DNA from: Gammaproteobacteria bacterium
Lineage (GTDB): Bacteria; Pseudomonadota; Gammaproteobacteria; Arenicellales; Poriferihabitantaceae
DNA length: 38,164 nt
Direction of reading: 5' to 3'
NCBI GenBank assembly: GCA_028066695.1
Contig: JALCBG010000007.1
Span: forward strand, 1 to 38,164
The translations under genes and the position numbers were made by a program. The notes beneath the pieces were generated by a model. That model was not told the DNA's origin. It searched no databases and saw only the letters and a program-made list of their open reading frames with translations. This document shows positions 9,322-20,100 of the stretch, piece after piece; within the stretch, counting starts at the first letter, position 1; every line of letters starts with the position of its first letter.

Positions 9322-12300
9322 TTACGGCAGCAGGTCGGCGATTCTGATTTCAATATTGACCGCATTCAGGCCGGAAAACCCGGCGACGAGGTCGGCGCCG
9401 CGCAGCCCGAGCAAATAGCGCGCGATGAGAATGCCGTCCACTTCGTCCACTCCGCCGTCGCCGTCCACATCCAGCGTCCCGGCATGCACGCCGGCCTGCA
9501 CCGCCGCCTCCAGCCGCGCCGCGCGCAACTCGCTCTGCCCGGCGGCCAGCGAAGCGCCGCGCGCGCCCAGCAAATAGCGCGCGATTAAAATTCCGTCTGC
9601 CGGATTGACGCCGGCCGCGCCGTCTTCGGCGACATTGGCATACGAATCCAAAACGCCGACGCGAAAACGCTGCTGGTCGCGCCCCGCGCCGCTGTCGGTA
9701 ACCATGTAGAACACTTCCACCGGCGCCGCGGCCGCCGACGGCGTGCCGCTGATTTCGCGCGTGCCTTCGTCAAACGCCAGGCCCGGCGGCAGGCCGGTCA
9801 GTGCAAAGGTCAGCGACGAGGTTCCGCCGGCCGCGTTCTGCAGCGTAACCGCCGCGGCGACCGAGCCGGCGACAAACGCCAAATCGGCCTGCTGCGCCGC
9901 GAATTCCAGCCCGGTTCCCGGGGTCGCCTCCACCGCCGCGCTCCACTCGCCGCTTCCGGCCGCGTTGTCGCCGCGCACCGCCACCTGGTATGCGCTGCCG
10001 TCGGCCAGGCCGAGAATTCTGTAGAACGCGGCCGCGCCGACCGCCTCGCCGTCTTCGCTGTCGCCGCTCGCCGACTGCCATGCGCCGGGCGCGCCGCCGC
10101 CGGCGTCTTTCAGCCGCCAGCGCACGCGGTAGTCGCGCGCCGCGCCCTGCGGCGCGTCCCAGTGCGCCAATAACTTTTCACTCTGCACCGCCACGCCAAG
10201 ATTCGCCGGCGCGTCCGGCGGGCGAATGACGGTGAGCGGGTAATCGGCGGTGTGGACTTTCACCAGAATCAAATTTTCGCCGCCGGCCAGCGGCACCGGG
10301 TCGCTCGCCGTGCCACTGGTGATGGCGGCCGCCGATGCCGGCGTAACCGTCGGTTTGGTGCGCTGGTAGTTCACCCCGCCGGCGGTGATGGTCGGGGTGA
10401 TGACCACCGCGGTTACCGCCCTTTGCACCATCAGCGAATACGCCGGCACCAGCGGGTCAAAGGCGCTCGTGGCCAGCAGCGAGTTTGCGTCGTTGCGCGA
10501 CGCGGAGGCCACCGACGCGTCGTGAATCAGCAGTTTGGTGATGGCGCCGGCGCGGAATACATCAAGGGTGTAGGTGGTAATGCTGCTGCTGTCCTCGGAG
10601 GTGACCACCACCAAAAAGACATTGTTGCCGCCGCCGACTTCGGTGCCCTGCCGGCTGGTGGCGCCGGAGCCGACCCCGCCGGGAAAGCCGGCGCGGCCGA
10701 CTGTGATAGAGGAAGTTAGCGGGTCCCGCGGCGTCGCCGTCGGGGTGACGCCGAACTGCGCGACATTGTTGCCGACCGCGACATAATAGGAGGTGACGCC
10801 GGGGCTGAACGCCGGCTGCAGTTCGCCGTCCGAAACTTCCAGTTTTCTGAGGGTGGAGTCGCTTGACCGCGCCTGGCGAATTAACTGAATGGTGTAGGTG
10901 CGCGTGGTCTCCCCGTCTTCGGCGGTGACCTCAATGAGAAAGATGTTACCTTCGGTGTTTCCGGCGGTCCCCCCCGAGTCGTCGTAGCCCTGGCGGCTGC
11001 GCTGGCCGCTGGCGACTCCCGCCAGAAACCCGGCGCGGCCCGCTTTGATGGACGCGCCGGCATGCGCCGCGGTCGGAAAGATGTCAAAAGCGACGCTGGT
11101 AAGGGCGTTTCGGAGGAAAGACCGGTAGGAGAGCGTTTCCGGAGCAAACGCAGGCAGCAACCCGGCCCCGGCCGACACGGTCAGCGCGGAAAGGCTCGCG
11201 TCCGCGCTCGCCTGCAGGCGCGACACCGCGATTTCATAGGTTTGCAGTGTGCCGTCCTCGGCCGTCACCTGAATGCGAAAAGTGTTGAGCGAGGCGTCCT
11301 GCGCGGCTTCTCCGCCGCTGCGGTTGATGCTCTGCGAACTTGCCGCGCCGCTCGCCACCGCCGCCTCGGAGCCGGCGCGCCCGACTTTGATGGCCGCGCC
11401 GTCCGCGTCCGACGCGGTCGGCGTGATGTCCGCGTTTTCAACGGCGCTTCGGATGCTCGCGGTGTAGGACAAAATGTGCGGCTCAAAATCCGGCGTCAAA
11501 TCCACATCGGCGCTTCCGTCGTTGAATACCAGCGCGCTGAGGCTGGCGTCGGTGTTGAGCGCCTCCACGCTGAAAGCGAGCGTGTCCGACCACAGACCCG
11601 CGCCGATGCTGTTTTCCGCGCGCACCTCAAAATCGTAAGCGGTGTTTTCGGTGAGCCCGGTGACTTCGTAGGAGTCCGCCGACGCGGCCAGTTCCTCGCC
11701 GCAATTTTCCGGGTTTGCCGCGTTTGCCGCGCAGTCGGCGTCGTCGCCCGAGGCGTTTTGCCATGTGCCGGCGGCGACATCGTCGGAGTTGCCGGGTGTG
11801 CCGTCGGCGCCGGCGGTCGCCGAGGTGCGCCAGCGCAGGTGGAAGTTGGCAATCGTGCCGGAGTCGGGCGCGGCGGTCCATTGCAGTCCGGCCTTCCAGG
11901 TCATGCCGCCGGCATCGGCGGTGATGCGGCGCGCGCTCAGCGCCGGCTTGCCCGGGGTGTCGCCGCTCAGCGTCACGCCCTGCACGACCGCCGACCAGGC
12001 CGCCTGAAATCCGTCCACATCCGCCGACCTGATGCGCGCTTCATAGGTTGTCGCGGGCTGCAAACCGCTGATTGTCGCGGAAGTGGCGTTTGAGCGCGCC
12101 CATCGATTGCCGTTGCTGGCGGTGTGGATATTGCCGGTGATGCTTACGCCGGAGGGCGCCGCATTGTTAAAACTGCTGGTGGTGGGCCAATCGGCGCCGA
12201 AGGCGCGCACCCAGATGGCATGACTTGCCCATCCGGACCCGCCGTCCGCTCCCAGCGTCCAACTGAAATCCAGCGAAGTGGATTCCGAGCCGGTGGTCGG

Positions 12301-12399
12301 CGTGAGGTTCAGGTTGGTGGGCGCGTTTTGCGCCTGCGCGGCCGCGCCAGCCAGCAGCACGGCGGCGGCAAAAAGTCCGGTGAAAACTCTCTTTAACAT
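9322..12399 (-). CDS. Array protein A3: secreted FN3/cadherin-like/Ig/dockerin-like modular protein
   Basis: 1025 residues from the ATG at 12399 (MLKRVFTG). The frame stays open to 12831, but that part lies inside B2 and gives no signal peptide, so the shorter start is chosen. Signal peptide about 1-24 (AAAQAQ). FN3-1, FN3-2 with Cys pair (DDADC...NPENCG), four cadherin-like modules, FN3-3, putative-Ig and dockerin-like 918-1025 follow in order. FN3-3 is of the WRLKDAGGG kind otherwise seen in B1 and B3. Cadherin-like module 2 is nearly that of B3, and the last 200 bp are identical to B4. A3 is thus an A-type start on a partly B-type body. First gene of unit 3, with its own promoter at 12451-12479. 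Confidence 0.85.
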   Translation of the reverse strand: MLKRVFTGLFAAAVLLAGAAAQAQNAPTNLNLTPTTGSESTSLDFSWTLGADGGSGWASHAIWVRAFGADWPTTSSFNNAAPSGVSITGNIHTASNGNRWARSNATSATISGLQPATTYEARIRSADVDGFQAAWSAVVQGVTLSGDTPGKPALSARRITADAGGMTWKAGLQWTAAPDSGTIANFHLRWRTSATAGADGTPGNSDDVAAGTWQNASGDDADCAANAANPENCGEELAASADSYEVTGLTENTAYDFEVRAENSIGAGLWSDTLAFSVEALNTDASLSALVFNDGSADVDLTPDFEPHILSYTASIRSAVENADITPTASDADGAAIKVGRAGSEAAVASGAASSQSINRSGGEAAQDASLNTFRIQVTAEDGTLQTYEIAVSRLQASADASLSALTVSAGAGLLPAFAPETLSYRSFLRNALTSVAFDIFPTAAHAGASIKAGRAGFLAGVASGQRSRQGYDDSGGTAGNTEGNIFLIEVTAEDGETTRTYTIQLIRQARSSDSTLRKLEVSDGELQPAFSPGVTSYYVAVGNNVAQFGVTPTATPRDPLTSSITVGRAGFPGGVGSGATSRQGTEVGGGNNVFLVVVTSEDSSSITTYTLDVFRAGAITKLLIHDASVASASRNDANSLLATSAFDPLVPAYSLMVQRAVTAVVITPTITAGGVNYQRTKPTVTPASAAAITSGTASDPVPLAGGENLILVKVHTADYPLTVIRPPDAPANLGVAVQSEKLLAHWDAPQGAARDYRVRWRLKDAGGGAPGAWQSASGDSEDGEAVGAAAFYRILGLADGSAYQVAVRGDNAAGSGEWSAAVEATPGTGLEFAAQQADLAFVAGSVAAAVTLQNAAGGTSSLTFALTGLPPGLAFDEGTREISGTPSAAAAPVEVFYMVTDSGAGRDQQRFRVGVLDSYANVAEDGAAGVNPADGILIARYLLGARGASLAAGQSELRAARLEAAVQAGVHAGTLDVDGDGGVDEVDGILIARYLLGLRGADLVAGFSGLNAVNIEIRIADLLP
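9323..9522 (-). repeat. 200-bp block identical to 93-292
   Basis: A3 copy of the dockerin-like C-terminal block shared with B4; see 93-292. Confidence 0.85.
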
Positions 12400-12447
12400 G
12401 TCAATTTTTAATTGTGCGGCGAAATGCGGTCGGGCGTGAATTCCCGC
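12389..12447 (-). repeat. 59-bp leader block identical to 26465-26523
   Basis: Spans the first codons of A3 and its 5' leader. It contains the inverted repeat CAATT-AAA-AATTG just before the ATG. High similarity to the A1 leader continues to about 12480 through the promoter. In A2 and A4 the palindrome is shortened to CAATTG. Confidence 0.8.
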
Positions 12448-12450
12448 GAA

Positions 12451-12479
12451 ATAGTAGCAAACCCCGCCCGCGGCGGCAA
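12451..12479 (-). promoter_or_regulatory. Promoter of unit 3 (A3-B3)
   Basis: Minus strand: TTGCCG (12479-12474), 17-bp spacer, TACTAT (12456-12451), with TG one base before the -10. TACTAT is the best -10 of the four copies. It lies in the 115-bp gap between the B2 stop and A3. Confidence 0.6.
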
Positions 12480-12514
12480 GGGCATGGACACGCCGCCCCC
12501 CGCTGACATGCCAA

Positions 12515-15500
12515 CTACGGCAGCAAATCGGAGAGTGTGCTCTCCACGGTGCTCGCGGTCGGCCGCCCGGAAATTCCATTGGTGAGTTCCGCGCCGCGCA
12601 GCCCGAGCAGATACCTGGCGATGAGAATGCCGTCGTCGCCGTCCACCGAGCCGTCTCCGTCCGCGTCCAATTCCAGGCCGCGCACGCCGGATTCCACCGC
12701 CGCCTCCAGCCGCTCCGCGTCCAGTTCGCTCTGCCCTTGGCCGAGCGCCGCGCCGCGCACGCCGAGAAGATAGCGCGCGATGATGATTCCGTCGGCCGGC
12801 GTGGCGCCGTCGGCGCCGTCCTCGGCGACATTCAGGTGCGAATCCAAAATGCCGACGCGAAAGCGCCGCTCGTCGCTGCCCGCGGACGAGGCGCTGTCGG
12901 TCACGCTGTAGACCACCTCCACCGGCGCCGCGGGCGTGGTCGGCATGCCGCTGATTTGCCGCGTCGCCGGGCTGAAGAACACCCCGGGCGGCAGCCCGGT
13001 CACCGAAAAGACATAGGGCGCGGTGCCCTCGGCCGCGTTCGGCAGCGTGACCACCGAGGCGATGTCGCCGGCGACAAACGCCAGGTCGTCCACCGGCGGC
13101 AGTTCCACGGTCACCCGCGGCGCGGCTTCCACCGAGGCGCTCCATTCGCTGTTGCCGAGCGCGGCGTTGTCGGCGCGCGCCTGCACCTGGTAAGTGGTGC
13201 CGTTGGTCAGGCCGTTAATCGTGTATTCCGGCGCGACCGACGGCTCCACCGCCTCGCCGTTGTTGTCGGCGCGGCGCGCCGACCGCCAGGCGCTGCTGCC
13301 TTTCGCCCGCCAGCGCACCCGGTATTCGTCCACTCCGTGCCCGGCGTCCCACGAGACGCGCAGTTTTTGCGACCTTCCGCTCACGCTTACATTCGGCGTG
13401 AGCGGCGGGCGGGTGATGGTGACCGGGGATTCGGCGACATCCACTTTCACCAGAATCAAATTTTCGCCGCCGGCCAGCGGAATCGGGTCGCTCGCCGTGT
13501 TGCTGGTGAGCGCGGTCGCCGAGGCCGGTGTCACCGTCGGCCGAATGCGCTGGTAACTGGCGCCGCCGGCGGTGAGGGTGATGGTGATGACCACCTCGTC
13601 CACCGTATTGTCCGCGCTCAGCGAATACGCCGGCACGGTCTGGGCGAAGTTGGCTGTGGGCAGCAGCGAGTTGGCGTCGGTGCGCGATGTTTCGGCGGCG
13701 TCGTGAAACAGCATTTTGGTGACGGCGCCGCCGCGGAACACATCCACGGTGTAGGTGCCCGTGGTCATTCCGTCCTCGGCGGTGACCACCACCAAAAACA
13801 CATTGTTGCCGCGCCCGATTTCAACGCCCTGCACGGTGGAGGCGGGGCCCAAAAATCCGAAGCGCCCGAGTTGCAGGCCGGCGGCGGAGTCGGTTGCGGT
13901 CGGCGTGATCGCGAGTTGCGCGACATTGTTGCCGACCGCGAGGTAGTAGGAGGTGACGCCGGTGTCAAACGCGGGCGACAGCGTGCCGGAGCCGACCGAC
14001 AGCGCCGACAGCGAGGTGTCGGTCGCGGCCGCGGCGCGCGACATCGCGATTTGGTAGGTCAGCACGGTGCTCTGGTCGTCGGCGGTAACCTCAATCAGCA
14101 TGGTATTCGCCGAGGCGTCCTGCGCCGCGATTCCGGAGGAGCGGTCAATGCTCACCGAGACATTCTCGCCGCTGTTCACATCCACCGGCATCGCGCCGAG
14201 CTTGTTGAAGCGCAGGGTCGCGCCGTCGGGGTCGGCCGCGGTCGCGTTGAGCAGCAGGCCGGTGCGGTGGTTGCGCGCTTCGGCGGTGTAGGCGCGCACC
14301 GCCGGATTAAACGGCGGCGACAGCGGAATTTCCGAACCCGAGGTGATGGTCAGCGCCGACAGCGTCGCGTTGTTGTCGGCCACGAGGCGCGTCACCGCGA
14401 CTTCGTAGGTCTGCTTGGCGATTCCGTCCTGCGCGGTGACCGTGATGTAAAAGGTGTTGCGCTCCGGCCCCTGCCGGTTCGCGCCGCCGGACTGGTCAAG
14501 GTTGTGCCAAACGACCGCGCCGCCGCCGGCATCCTTTGCCGCGGCGGTTCCGTGGGCGATTTTGATGCGCGCCTCGGGGTCGGTGGAGGTCGGCGCGAGG
14601 CCGAAATCCAGCGTGGAACTGATCACTTCGGCGGCGTAGGTGAGCGTCTCCGGGTCAAACGCCGGCGTGAGCGTGACACCGCCGTCGACATCGGAGGCGG
14701 TCAGCGCGCTTAAGGTCGCGTCGGTGGGAAGCGATTCCACGGTGAAGGACAGGGTTTCCGACCACGCGCCGGTGTTGCCGGCGCTCGCGGTGCGCACCTC
14801 AAATTCATAGATCGCGTCCAGCGGCAGGTTCTCCACCATGTAAGCGCTTGCGCTCGCGGCCAGCGCCTCGCCGCAATTTTCCGGGTTGGCCGCGCCGGCC
14901 GCGCAGTCGGCGTCGTCGCCGGAGGCGTTTTGCCAGGCGCCGGCCGCGGTCCCGATGATGCCGGCGTCAAAGTCGGCGGCGATCTCCGCGGCGCGCCAGC
15001 GGACATGGTGGGCGGTGGCGGCCGGCGCGCCCTCGGGAAGCCGCCATTGGAGTTCCATGTCCCACATCTTCTGGCTGGGGTCCGCGGTAACCACGCGCGG
15101 CGTCAGCACCGCCAGAATGTTGTCCATGCTTTCCGTGACGAATTGCAGCGCCTCCGACCAGGGTCCCGCGGTGGATCCGTCGTCGTAGGAAACCATGCGC
15201 ACCTGGTAAGTGGTCGCCGGCTCCAGCCCGGTGAACAGCACCGAGGTTTCTTCGCTGTTAATTTCCCTGTGGTCTTCCCCCCTGCGCGCGTCCCAGGTCA
15301 CGCCGTCGGGCACGATGACGAAACCCACATGCTCCTCCCATTCGGTGTCAATGTCGCGCAAGTTGAGGCTGTTCCATTGGATGCGGTCGTCGCGGAGCCG
15401 GTAGCCAATGGGCGCGCCGAGGGTCCAATGCAGCCGGCCCGAAGTGGATTCGGCGCCGCGGGTCGGCGTGTACACCAGGTTATAGGGCGGGACAACCCCC

Positions 15501-17140
15501 CCGTCGGTGTCGGGCAGCCTGGTGCCGCTTGCGGTTGCAAACTGCACAACCGCCGACCAGTCCGAGACCTCGCGCTCGCTCACGGAATTCATGCGCACCT
15601 GGTAGGTGGTCGCCGGCTCCATCCTGCGAAGGCGCGCCGAGCTCTCCAGGCGGTGAATGGTCTTGGTGCGGTGGTTGTCGTCGTCGTCCGGCCCCTCGTG
15701 CGCGTCCAGCGGCATTTCGTGGGAGCCCTGGCTGTCCGTTATCGTGGGCAGCGCGTTGTGCGAGCGCACCGCCTGCCATTCCTCGCCGAGGGCGCGCACG
15801 CTCATGGTTTGAAACGCAATCGGCCCGGAGCCGCGCGTCCAATTCAGGCTGACCGAAGAGGCTTCCGCGCCGCGGGTCGGCGCGACGCGCAGGCCGGAGG
15901 GCGGCGTAATCCCCTTCGCCCCCTGCGCGGTTGTGAACCGCAGAACCTGCGACCAGTCGCCGGTCTCCGAGCCGCCGTCCAGGGAGCGCATGCGCACCTC
16001 ATAAGTGGTGTCCGGCTCCAGCCTTGTGAGGAGCGCGGTGGTTGCGTCGGGGTCAATTTCCCCCGGGGTGCCGGTTGTTTCGGCGTCCATTTTCACGCCG
16101 GGGGCCAATGTGCTGAACAGCGAATCCCCCGGCCAGTCCCCGCCGGAGACGCGCATGCTGATGGTGTGAAGTTGGATGTAGCGGTCGTTGTGCCGCGAGG
16201 CGATGGCCCTGCCGTTGGTCCAATGCAGCCGGCCCGAAAAGCCCTCCTCGCCGGGAGTCGGCGTGAAGGTCAGGCCGGTGGGCGGCGTAACCCCGAACAC
16301 GGCCTCTCCGGTTTCCACCTGCAAAACATCCGACCAAGCGCCCGCCGCCTCAGGCTGCCCCGCGACTTGGTACCAGAGCCGCACGCGCAGTTCAAAAGTC
16401 GTTGCCGCCCGCAAATTGATGATGTTTCCGCCGGTTGCCGCGGGGTGAATTTGGTGTTCGTCGCCGGCGGTGGTGCGGCCGGTCCAACTCGCGCCGTGGG
16501 GCAATTGGTTGTCTTTGGCGGAAGGGTTCGGCCATGCGCCGCCGGGCCGGCGTATGGCGATGGATTGATGCTGCGCGGTGGCGCCGGAAGGGGCCGTTCC
16601 CGCCGTCCAACTCAGGCGGATCTGATACGACTCCGACCCGGACACCTGCTCATAAGACAAATTGCCCGGCGGGGTTCCCGCCACCGTTCCGGCGGCCAAT
16701 GTTGCGCGCCGCACGGCCCCCGACCAGGCGCCGGTTCCGCTGGAGTTTCGGACGCGCACGCGCGCTTCATAAGTGGTGTCGGGCGACAAATTGGAGAGGG
16801 TCGTCTGGCTGACAGCGGGATCGATGTAGAGAAAATTGCCGCTGCCCAGCGTATTGGAGGCGACCACGCCGGAGGGCAGGGTGCTGAAAAAGACGTCGTT
16901 GCCCCAAGTCCCGCCGGATTGGCGCACATCCAGTATCTGCCGTTGAATTTCGCCGCTCGGCTGCGTCCAAGTGAGGCGCAGCGCGGTGGATTCCGAGCCC
17001 GGCTCGGGCGTGAGCAACAGGTTGGAGGGCACGCCCTGCGCGCGCGCCTCCCCGGCAAAAATCGCCGCGGAAAACAGCGCGCCGACAAAAATGCCCGCGA
17101 AAAACTTCTTTTGCATTTGCATTTTCATGTTCATGTTCAT
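12515..17140 (-). CDS. Array protein B2: long secreted modular protein with seven FN3 modules
   Basis: 1541 residues from the ATG at 17140 (MNMNMKMQMQKKFF), 9 bp after the A2 stop. Signal peptide about 1-35 (GEARAQ). It carries five successive N-terminal FN3-type modules, openings GVPSNLLL, PPGNLSYEQ, PPTGLTFTP, PPSGLRVAP and PPYNLVYTP, where its paralogues have one. Next come the FN3 with the Cys pair (DDADC...NPENCG), four cadherin-like modules, a last FN3, putative-Ig (GLPPGVFFS) and dockerin-like 1434-1541 with loop DADGDGSVDGDD. The four added modules account for the extra ~500 residues. The first FN3 is identical in DNA to A4 over 284 bp, so a B-type signal sequence is joined to an A-type module. 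Likely a longer-reach version of the same surface protein; function not known. Confidence 0.85.
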   Translation of the reverse strand: MNMNMKMQMQKKFFAGIFVGALFSAAIFAGEARAQGVPSNLLLTPEPGSESTALRLTWTQPSGEIQRQILDVRQSGGTWGNDVFFSTLPSGVVASNTLGSGNFLYIDPAVSQTTLSNLSPDTTYEARVRVRNSSGTGAWSGAVRRATLAAGTVAGTPPGNLSYEQVSGSESYQIRLSWTAGTAPSGATAQHQSIAIRRPGGAWPNPSAKDNQLPHGASWTGRTTAGDEHQIHPAATGGNIINLRAATTFELRVRLWYQVAGQPEAAGAWSDVLQVETGEAVFGVTPPTGLTFTPTPGEEGFSGRLHWTNGRAIASRHNDRYIQLHTISMRVSGGDWPGDSLFSTLAPGVKMDAETTGTPGEIDPDATTALLTRLEPDTTYEVRMRSLDGGSETGDWSQVLRFTTAQGAKGITPPSGLRVAPTRGAEASSVSLNWTRGSGPIAFQTMSVRALGEEWQAVRSHNALPTITDSQGSHEMPLDAHEGPDDDDNHRTKTIHRLESSARLRRMEPATTYQVRMNSVSEREVSDWSAVVQFATASGTRLPDTDGGVVPPYNLVYTPTRGAESTSGRLHWTLGAPIGYRLRDDRIQWNSLNLRDIDTEWEEHVGFVIVPDGVTWDARRGEDHREINSEETSVLFTGLEPATTYQVRMVSYDDGSTAGPWSEALQFVTESMDNILAVLTPRVVTADPSQKMWDMELQWRLPEGAPAATAHHVRWRAAEIAADFDAGIIGTAAGAWQNASGDDADCAAGAANPENCGEALAASASAYMVENLPLDAIYEFEVRTASAGNTGAWSETLSFTVESLPTDATLSALTASDVDGGVTLTPAFDPETLTYAAEVISSTLDFGLAPTSTDPEARIKIAHGTAAAKDAGGGAVVWHNLDQSGGANRQGPERNTFYITVTAQDGIAKQTYEVAVTRLVADNNATLSALTITSGSEIPLSPPFNPAVRAYTAEARNHRTGLLLNATAADPDGATLRFNKLGAMPVDVNSGENVSVSIDRSSGIAAQDASANTMLIEVTADDQSTVLTYQIAMSRAAAATDTSLSALSVGSGTLSPAFDTGVTSYYLAVGNNVAQLAITPTATDSAAGLQLGRFGFLGPASTVQGVEIGRGNNVFLVVVTAEDGMTTGTYTVDVFRGGAVTKMLFHDAAETSRTDANSLLPTANFAQTVPAYSLSADNTVDEVVITITLTAGGASYQRIRPTVTPASATALTSNTASDPIPLAGGENLILVKVDVAESPVTITRPPLTPNVSVSGRSQKLRVSWDAGHGVDEYRVRWRAKGSSAWRSARRADNNGEAVEPSVAPEYTINGLTNGTTYQVQARADNAALGNSEWSASVEAAPRVTVELPPVDDLAFVAGDIASVVTLPNAAEGTAPYVFSVTGLPPGVFFSPATRQISGMPTTPAAPVEVVYSVTDSASSAGSDERRFRVGILDSHLNVAEDGADGATPADGIIIARYLLGVRGAALGQGQSELDAERLEAAVESGVRGLELDADGDGSVDGDDGILIARYLLGLRGAELTNGISGRPTASTVESTLSDLLP
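16717..17000 (-). repeat. 284-bp block identical to 5692-5975
   Basis: B2 copy of the FN3-1 segment shared with A4; see 5692-5975. Confidence 0.85.
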
Positions 17141-17149
17141 GCCGCTACT

Positions 17150-20100
17150 TTACGGCAGCAGCCCGGCGATGTTCGCGGCGATTTCGGCCGCGTCCAATCC
17201 GGAAAATCCGGTGGTGAGTTCGGCGCCGCGCAGCCCGAACAAATAGCGCGCGATGAGAATGCCGTCGTCGCCGTCGGCGTCGCCGTCCCCGTCCACATCC
17301 AAAAACATGTTGTCGGCGCCGATTTTGATTTCCGGCTCCAACTCGCCGAACGCGGCCGCGCTCTGCCCCTGCGTGAGCGCCGCGCCGCGCACGCCGAGCA
17401 GATACCGCGCGATGAGAATGCCGTCGCGCGCGTCCCTGGCGCCGCTTTCATCCACATCCAGCGTGAACGCGACCACGCGCACGCGGAAAATCTGCTCGTC
17501 CTCCACCGCGCCGCCCTGCGTCACACGGTAGGTGACCTCGGCCGCCGGCGCGGTCTCGGCGCTTGGCGTGCCGCTGATTTGCCGCGTGCTCGCGTCAAAC
17601 GCCAGGCCGGCCGGCAGGCCGGTCAGCCCATAAGTGAGCGACGAGCCGCCGCTCGCCGCCGGCAGCGTAATCGCCGTGAGCGCCCGGTCCTTGAGCAGCG
17701 CCAAATCGGGCTGCTGCGAGGCGAATTCCACGCCGACCGCCGGCGTGGCGTCCAGCGACGCGCTCCACTCGCCGTCGCCGGCGCGGTTGTCGGCGCGCGC
17801 CTGCACCTGGTAGGTGGTTCCGTTTGTCAGGCCGGTAATCGTGTATTGCGGCGCGTCCGCGGGCGCGATTTCTTCGCCGTTGTCGTCGGCGCCGCCCGCC
17901 GACTGCCATGCGCCGGGGCCGGTTTCCGTCCGCCAGCGCAAGCGGTAAGTGGTGGTGCCGGCGACCGCGTCCCACGAGACGCGCAGTTTTTGCGTCTTCG
18001 GCGCCGCCCTGAGGTTTTCCGGCGCGTCCGCCGGGCGGGTGATGGTGACCGGGTAATCGGCGGTGTGGACTTTCAGCAGAATCACATTTTCGCCGCCGGC
18101 GAGCGGAATGTCCGCGCTCGGCGAGCCGCTGGTGATGGCGGTCGCCGAGGCCGGCGTAACCGTCGGCTGGGTGCGCTGGTAATTGACGCCGCCGGCGGTG
18201 ATGGTCGGGGTGACGACCACCGCGGTCACCGCCCGGCCCACGGTCAGCGAATACGCCGGCGTCAGCGGGTCAAAGTCCGAGGTGGCGAGCAGCGAGTTCG
18301 CGTCGTTGCGCGAGGCCGAGGCCACGCCCGCGTCGTGAATCAGCAGTTTGGTGATGGCGCCGGCGCGGAACATATCTATGGTGTAAGTGCGGGTGCTCCC
18401 GTCTTCGGCGGTGACCACCGTCAAAAACAGATTCCGGGTGCCGCCGCCGACAATGGTGTTCTGCGCGGTGGTGGCCGCGCCCAAAAATCCGGTGCGGCCG
18501 ACCTGAACGCCCGCGACCGAATCATTCGCGGTCGGCGTAATCGTGAACTGCGCGACACCGTTGCCGACCGCGACATAGTAGGAGGTGATGCCGGGGCTGA
18601 ACGCCGGCGACAGCGTGCCGGTGGAAATGGCCAGCGCCGACAGCGAGGCGTCTTGCGCCGCCGCCCTGCGCGAAACCGCGATTTCGTAGACCTGCGTGCT
18701 TTCGTCCTCGGCGGTGACTTCCACCTGATAGGTGTTTTCGGTTGCGTCCTGCGCGGCGTTTCCGTCCGTGCGGTCCACGCCCTGGCCCGCGCCGGCGCCG
18801 CTTTGCGCCGCGGCGAGAAATCCGGCGCGCCCGATTTTCAGGGAGGCGCCGCGCGCGTCGGACAGGGTCGCGGTGATCTCCACGCCGGTGCGGTGGCTGC
18901 GCACCGCCGCGGTGTAGGCGAACACCGCCGGGTCAAACGCCGGCGTGAGAACCAGTTCCGAACCCGAGGACAGCGTCAGCGCGGTCAAACTCGCGTCCGT
19001 GCTCACCGCCTGGCGCGACACGAGAATTGTATAGATGCGCATGTTTGCGCCGTTTTCCGCGGTTACCACGACATCAAAGGTGTTTTCCGCCGGTCCCTGC
19101 GCGGCGCCTCCGCTGGTTTTGTCCAGGGTGCGGCTGGCCGCCGCGCCGCTGTCCACCGCGTTGCCGCCGACCGTGACGCCCGCGCTCGCGTCCGCCGTGG
19201 TCGGCGTGATGTTCACCGACAGCACCGAACTGCGCACGGAGACGGTGTAAGTGAGAATGCTCTCGGAAAACGCCGGCGACAATTCCAAATCGTTGACGCC
19301 GTCGCTGACCACCAGCGCGCTCAAGTCCGCGTCGGAGTTCAGTCCGTCCACGGTGAAAGTCAGCGGGTCCGACCAGTTGCCGGCGCCATGCTGGTTTTCC
19401 GAGCGCGCCTGAAAGTCGTAACGGACGCCATCGGTCAGCCCGGTGACCTCGTAACTGGTCACGGCGGCGCCCAGTTCCACGCCGCAATTTTCCGGATTTG
19501 CCGCGCCGTCGGCGCAGTCGGCGTCGTCGCCGGCCGCGTTTTGCCATGTTCCGGCGGCGACATCGTCGGAGTTGCCGGGCATGCCGTCCGGGTCGCGCGC
19601 CGCGGTGCGCCAGCGGAAATGGTGTTTGGAAATCGTGCCGGAGTCGGGCGCGGCGCGCCATTGCAGCGTGGTGCGCCACCGCATCAGGCCCGGCTGCGAC
19701 GAGATGCTCTTCGCGGTCAGCGTCGGTTTGTCCGGGGTGTCGCCGCTCAGCGTTACGGCTTGCACGACCGCCGACCAAGCACTGAGGTCCCTTTCGTTGC
19801 CCAGAGATGCGACGCGCGCCTCGTAGGTGGTCGCCGGCTGCAAATTGGTGAAAGTCGCGGTAGTGGCGGTTCCAGCCATATAGTTGGAGAGGGAGCCGGA
19901 GCCCGAGAGGGAGCCGACAATAGTCACGCCCGTGGGTACGCGGTTTTGATCATTACTGGAGTGCCACGCGGTGCCGAATACGCGCAAGTGAACTTGGTTG
20001 AGACTGATTCCGTCCGGCGGGGAGGGGTCCGGCGTCCAACTGAAATCCAGCGAAGTGGATTCCGAGGCGCCGGTCGGCGCGAGCGTCGCGCCGGTGGGCG

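Noticed and set aside
12400-12831. 144-codon N-terminal extension of A3
   Set aside because: It overlaps B2 in another frame, contains the A3 promoter and leader, and the protein then would lack an N-terminal signal peptide.
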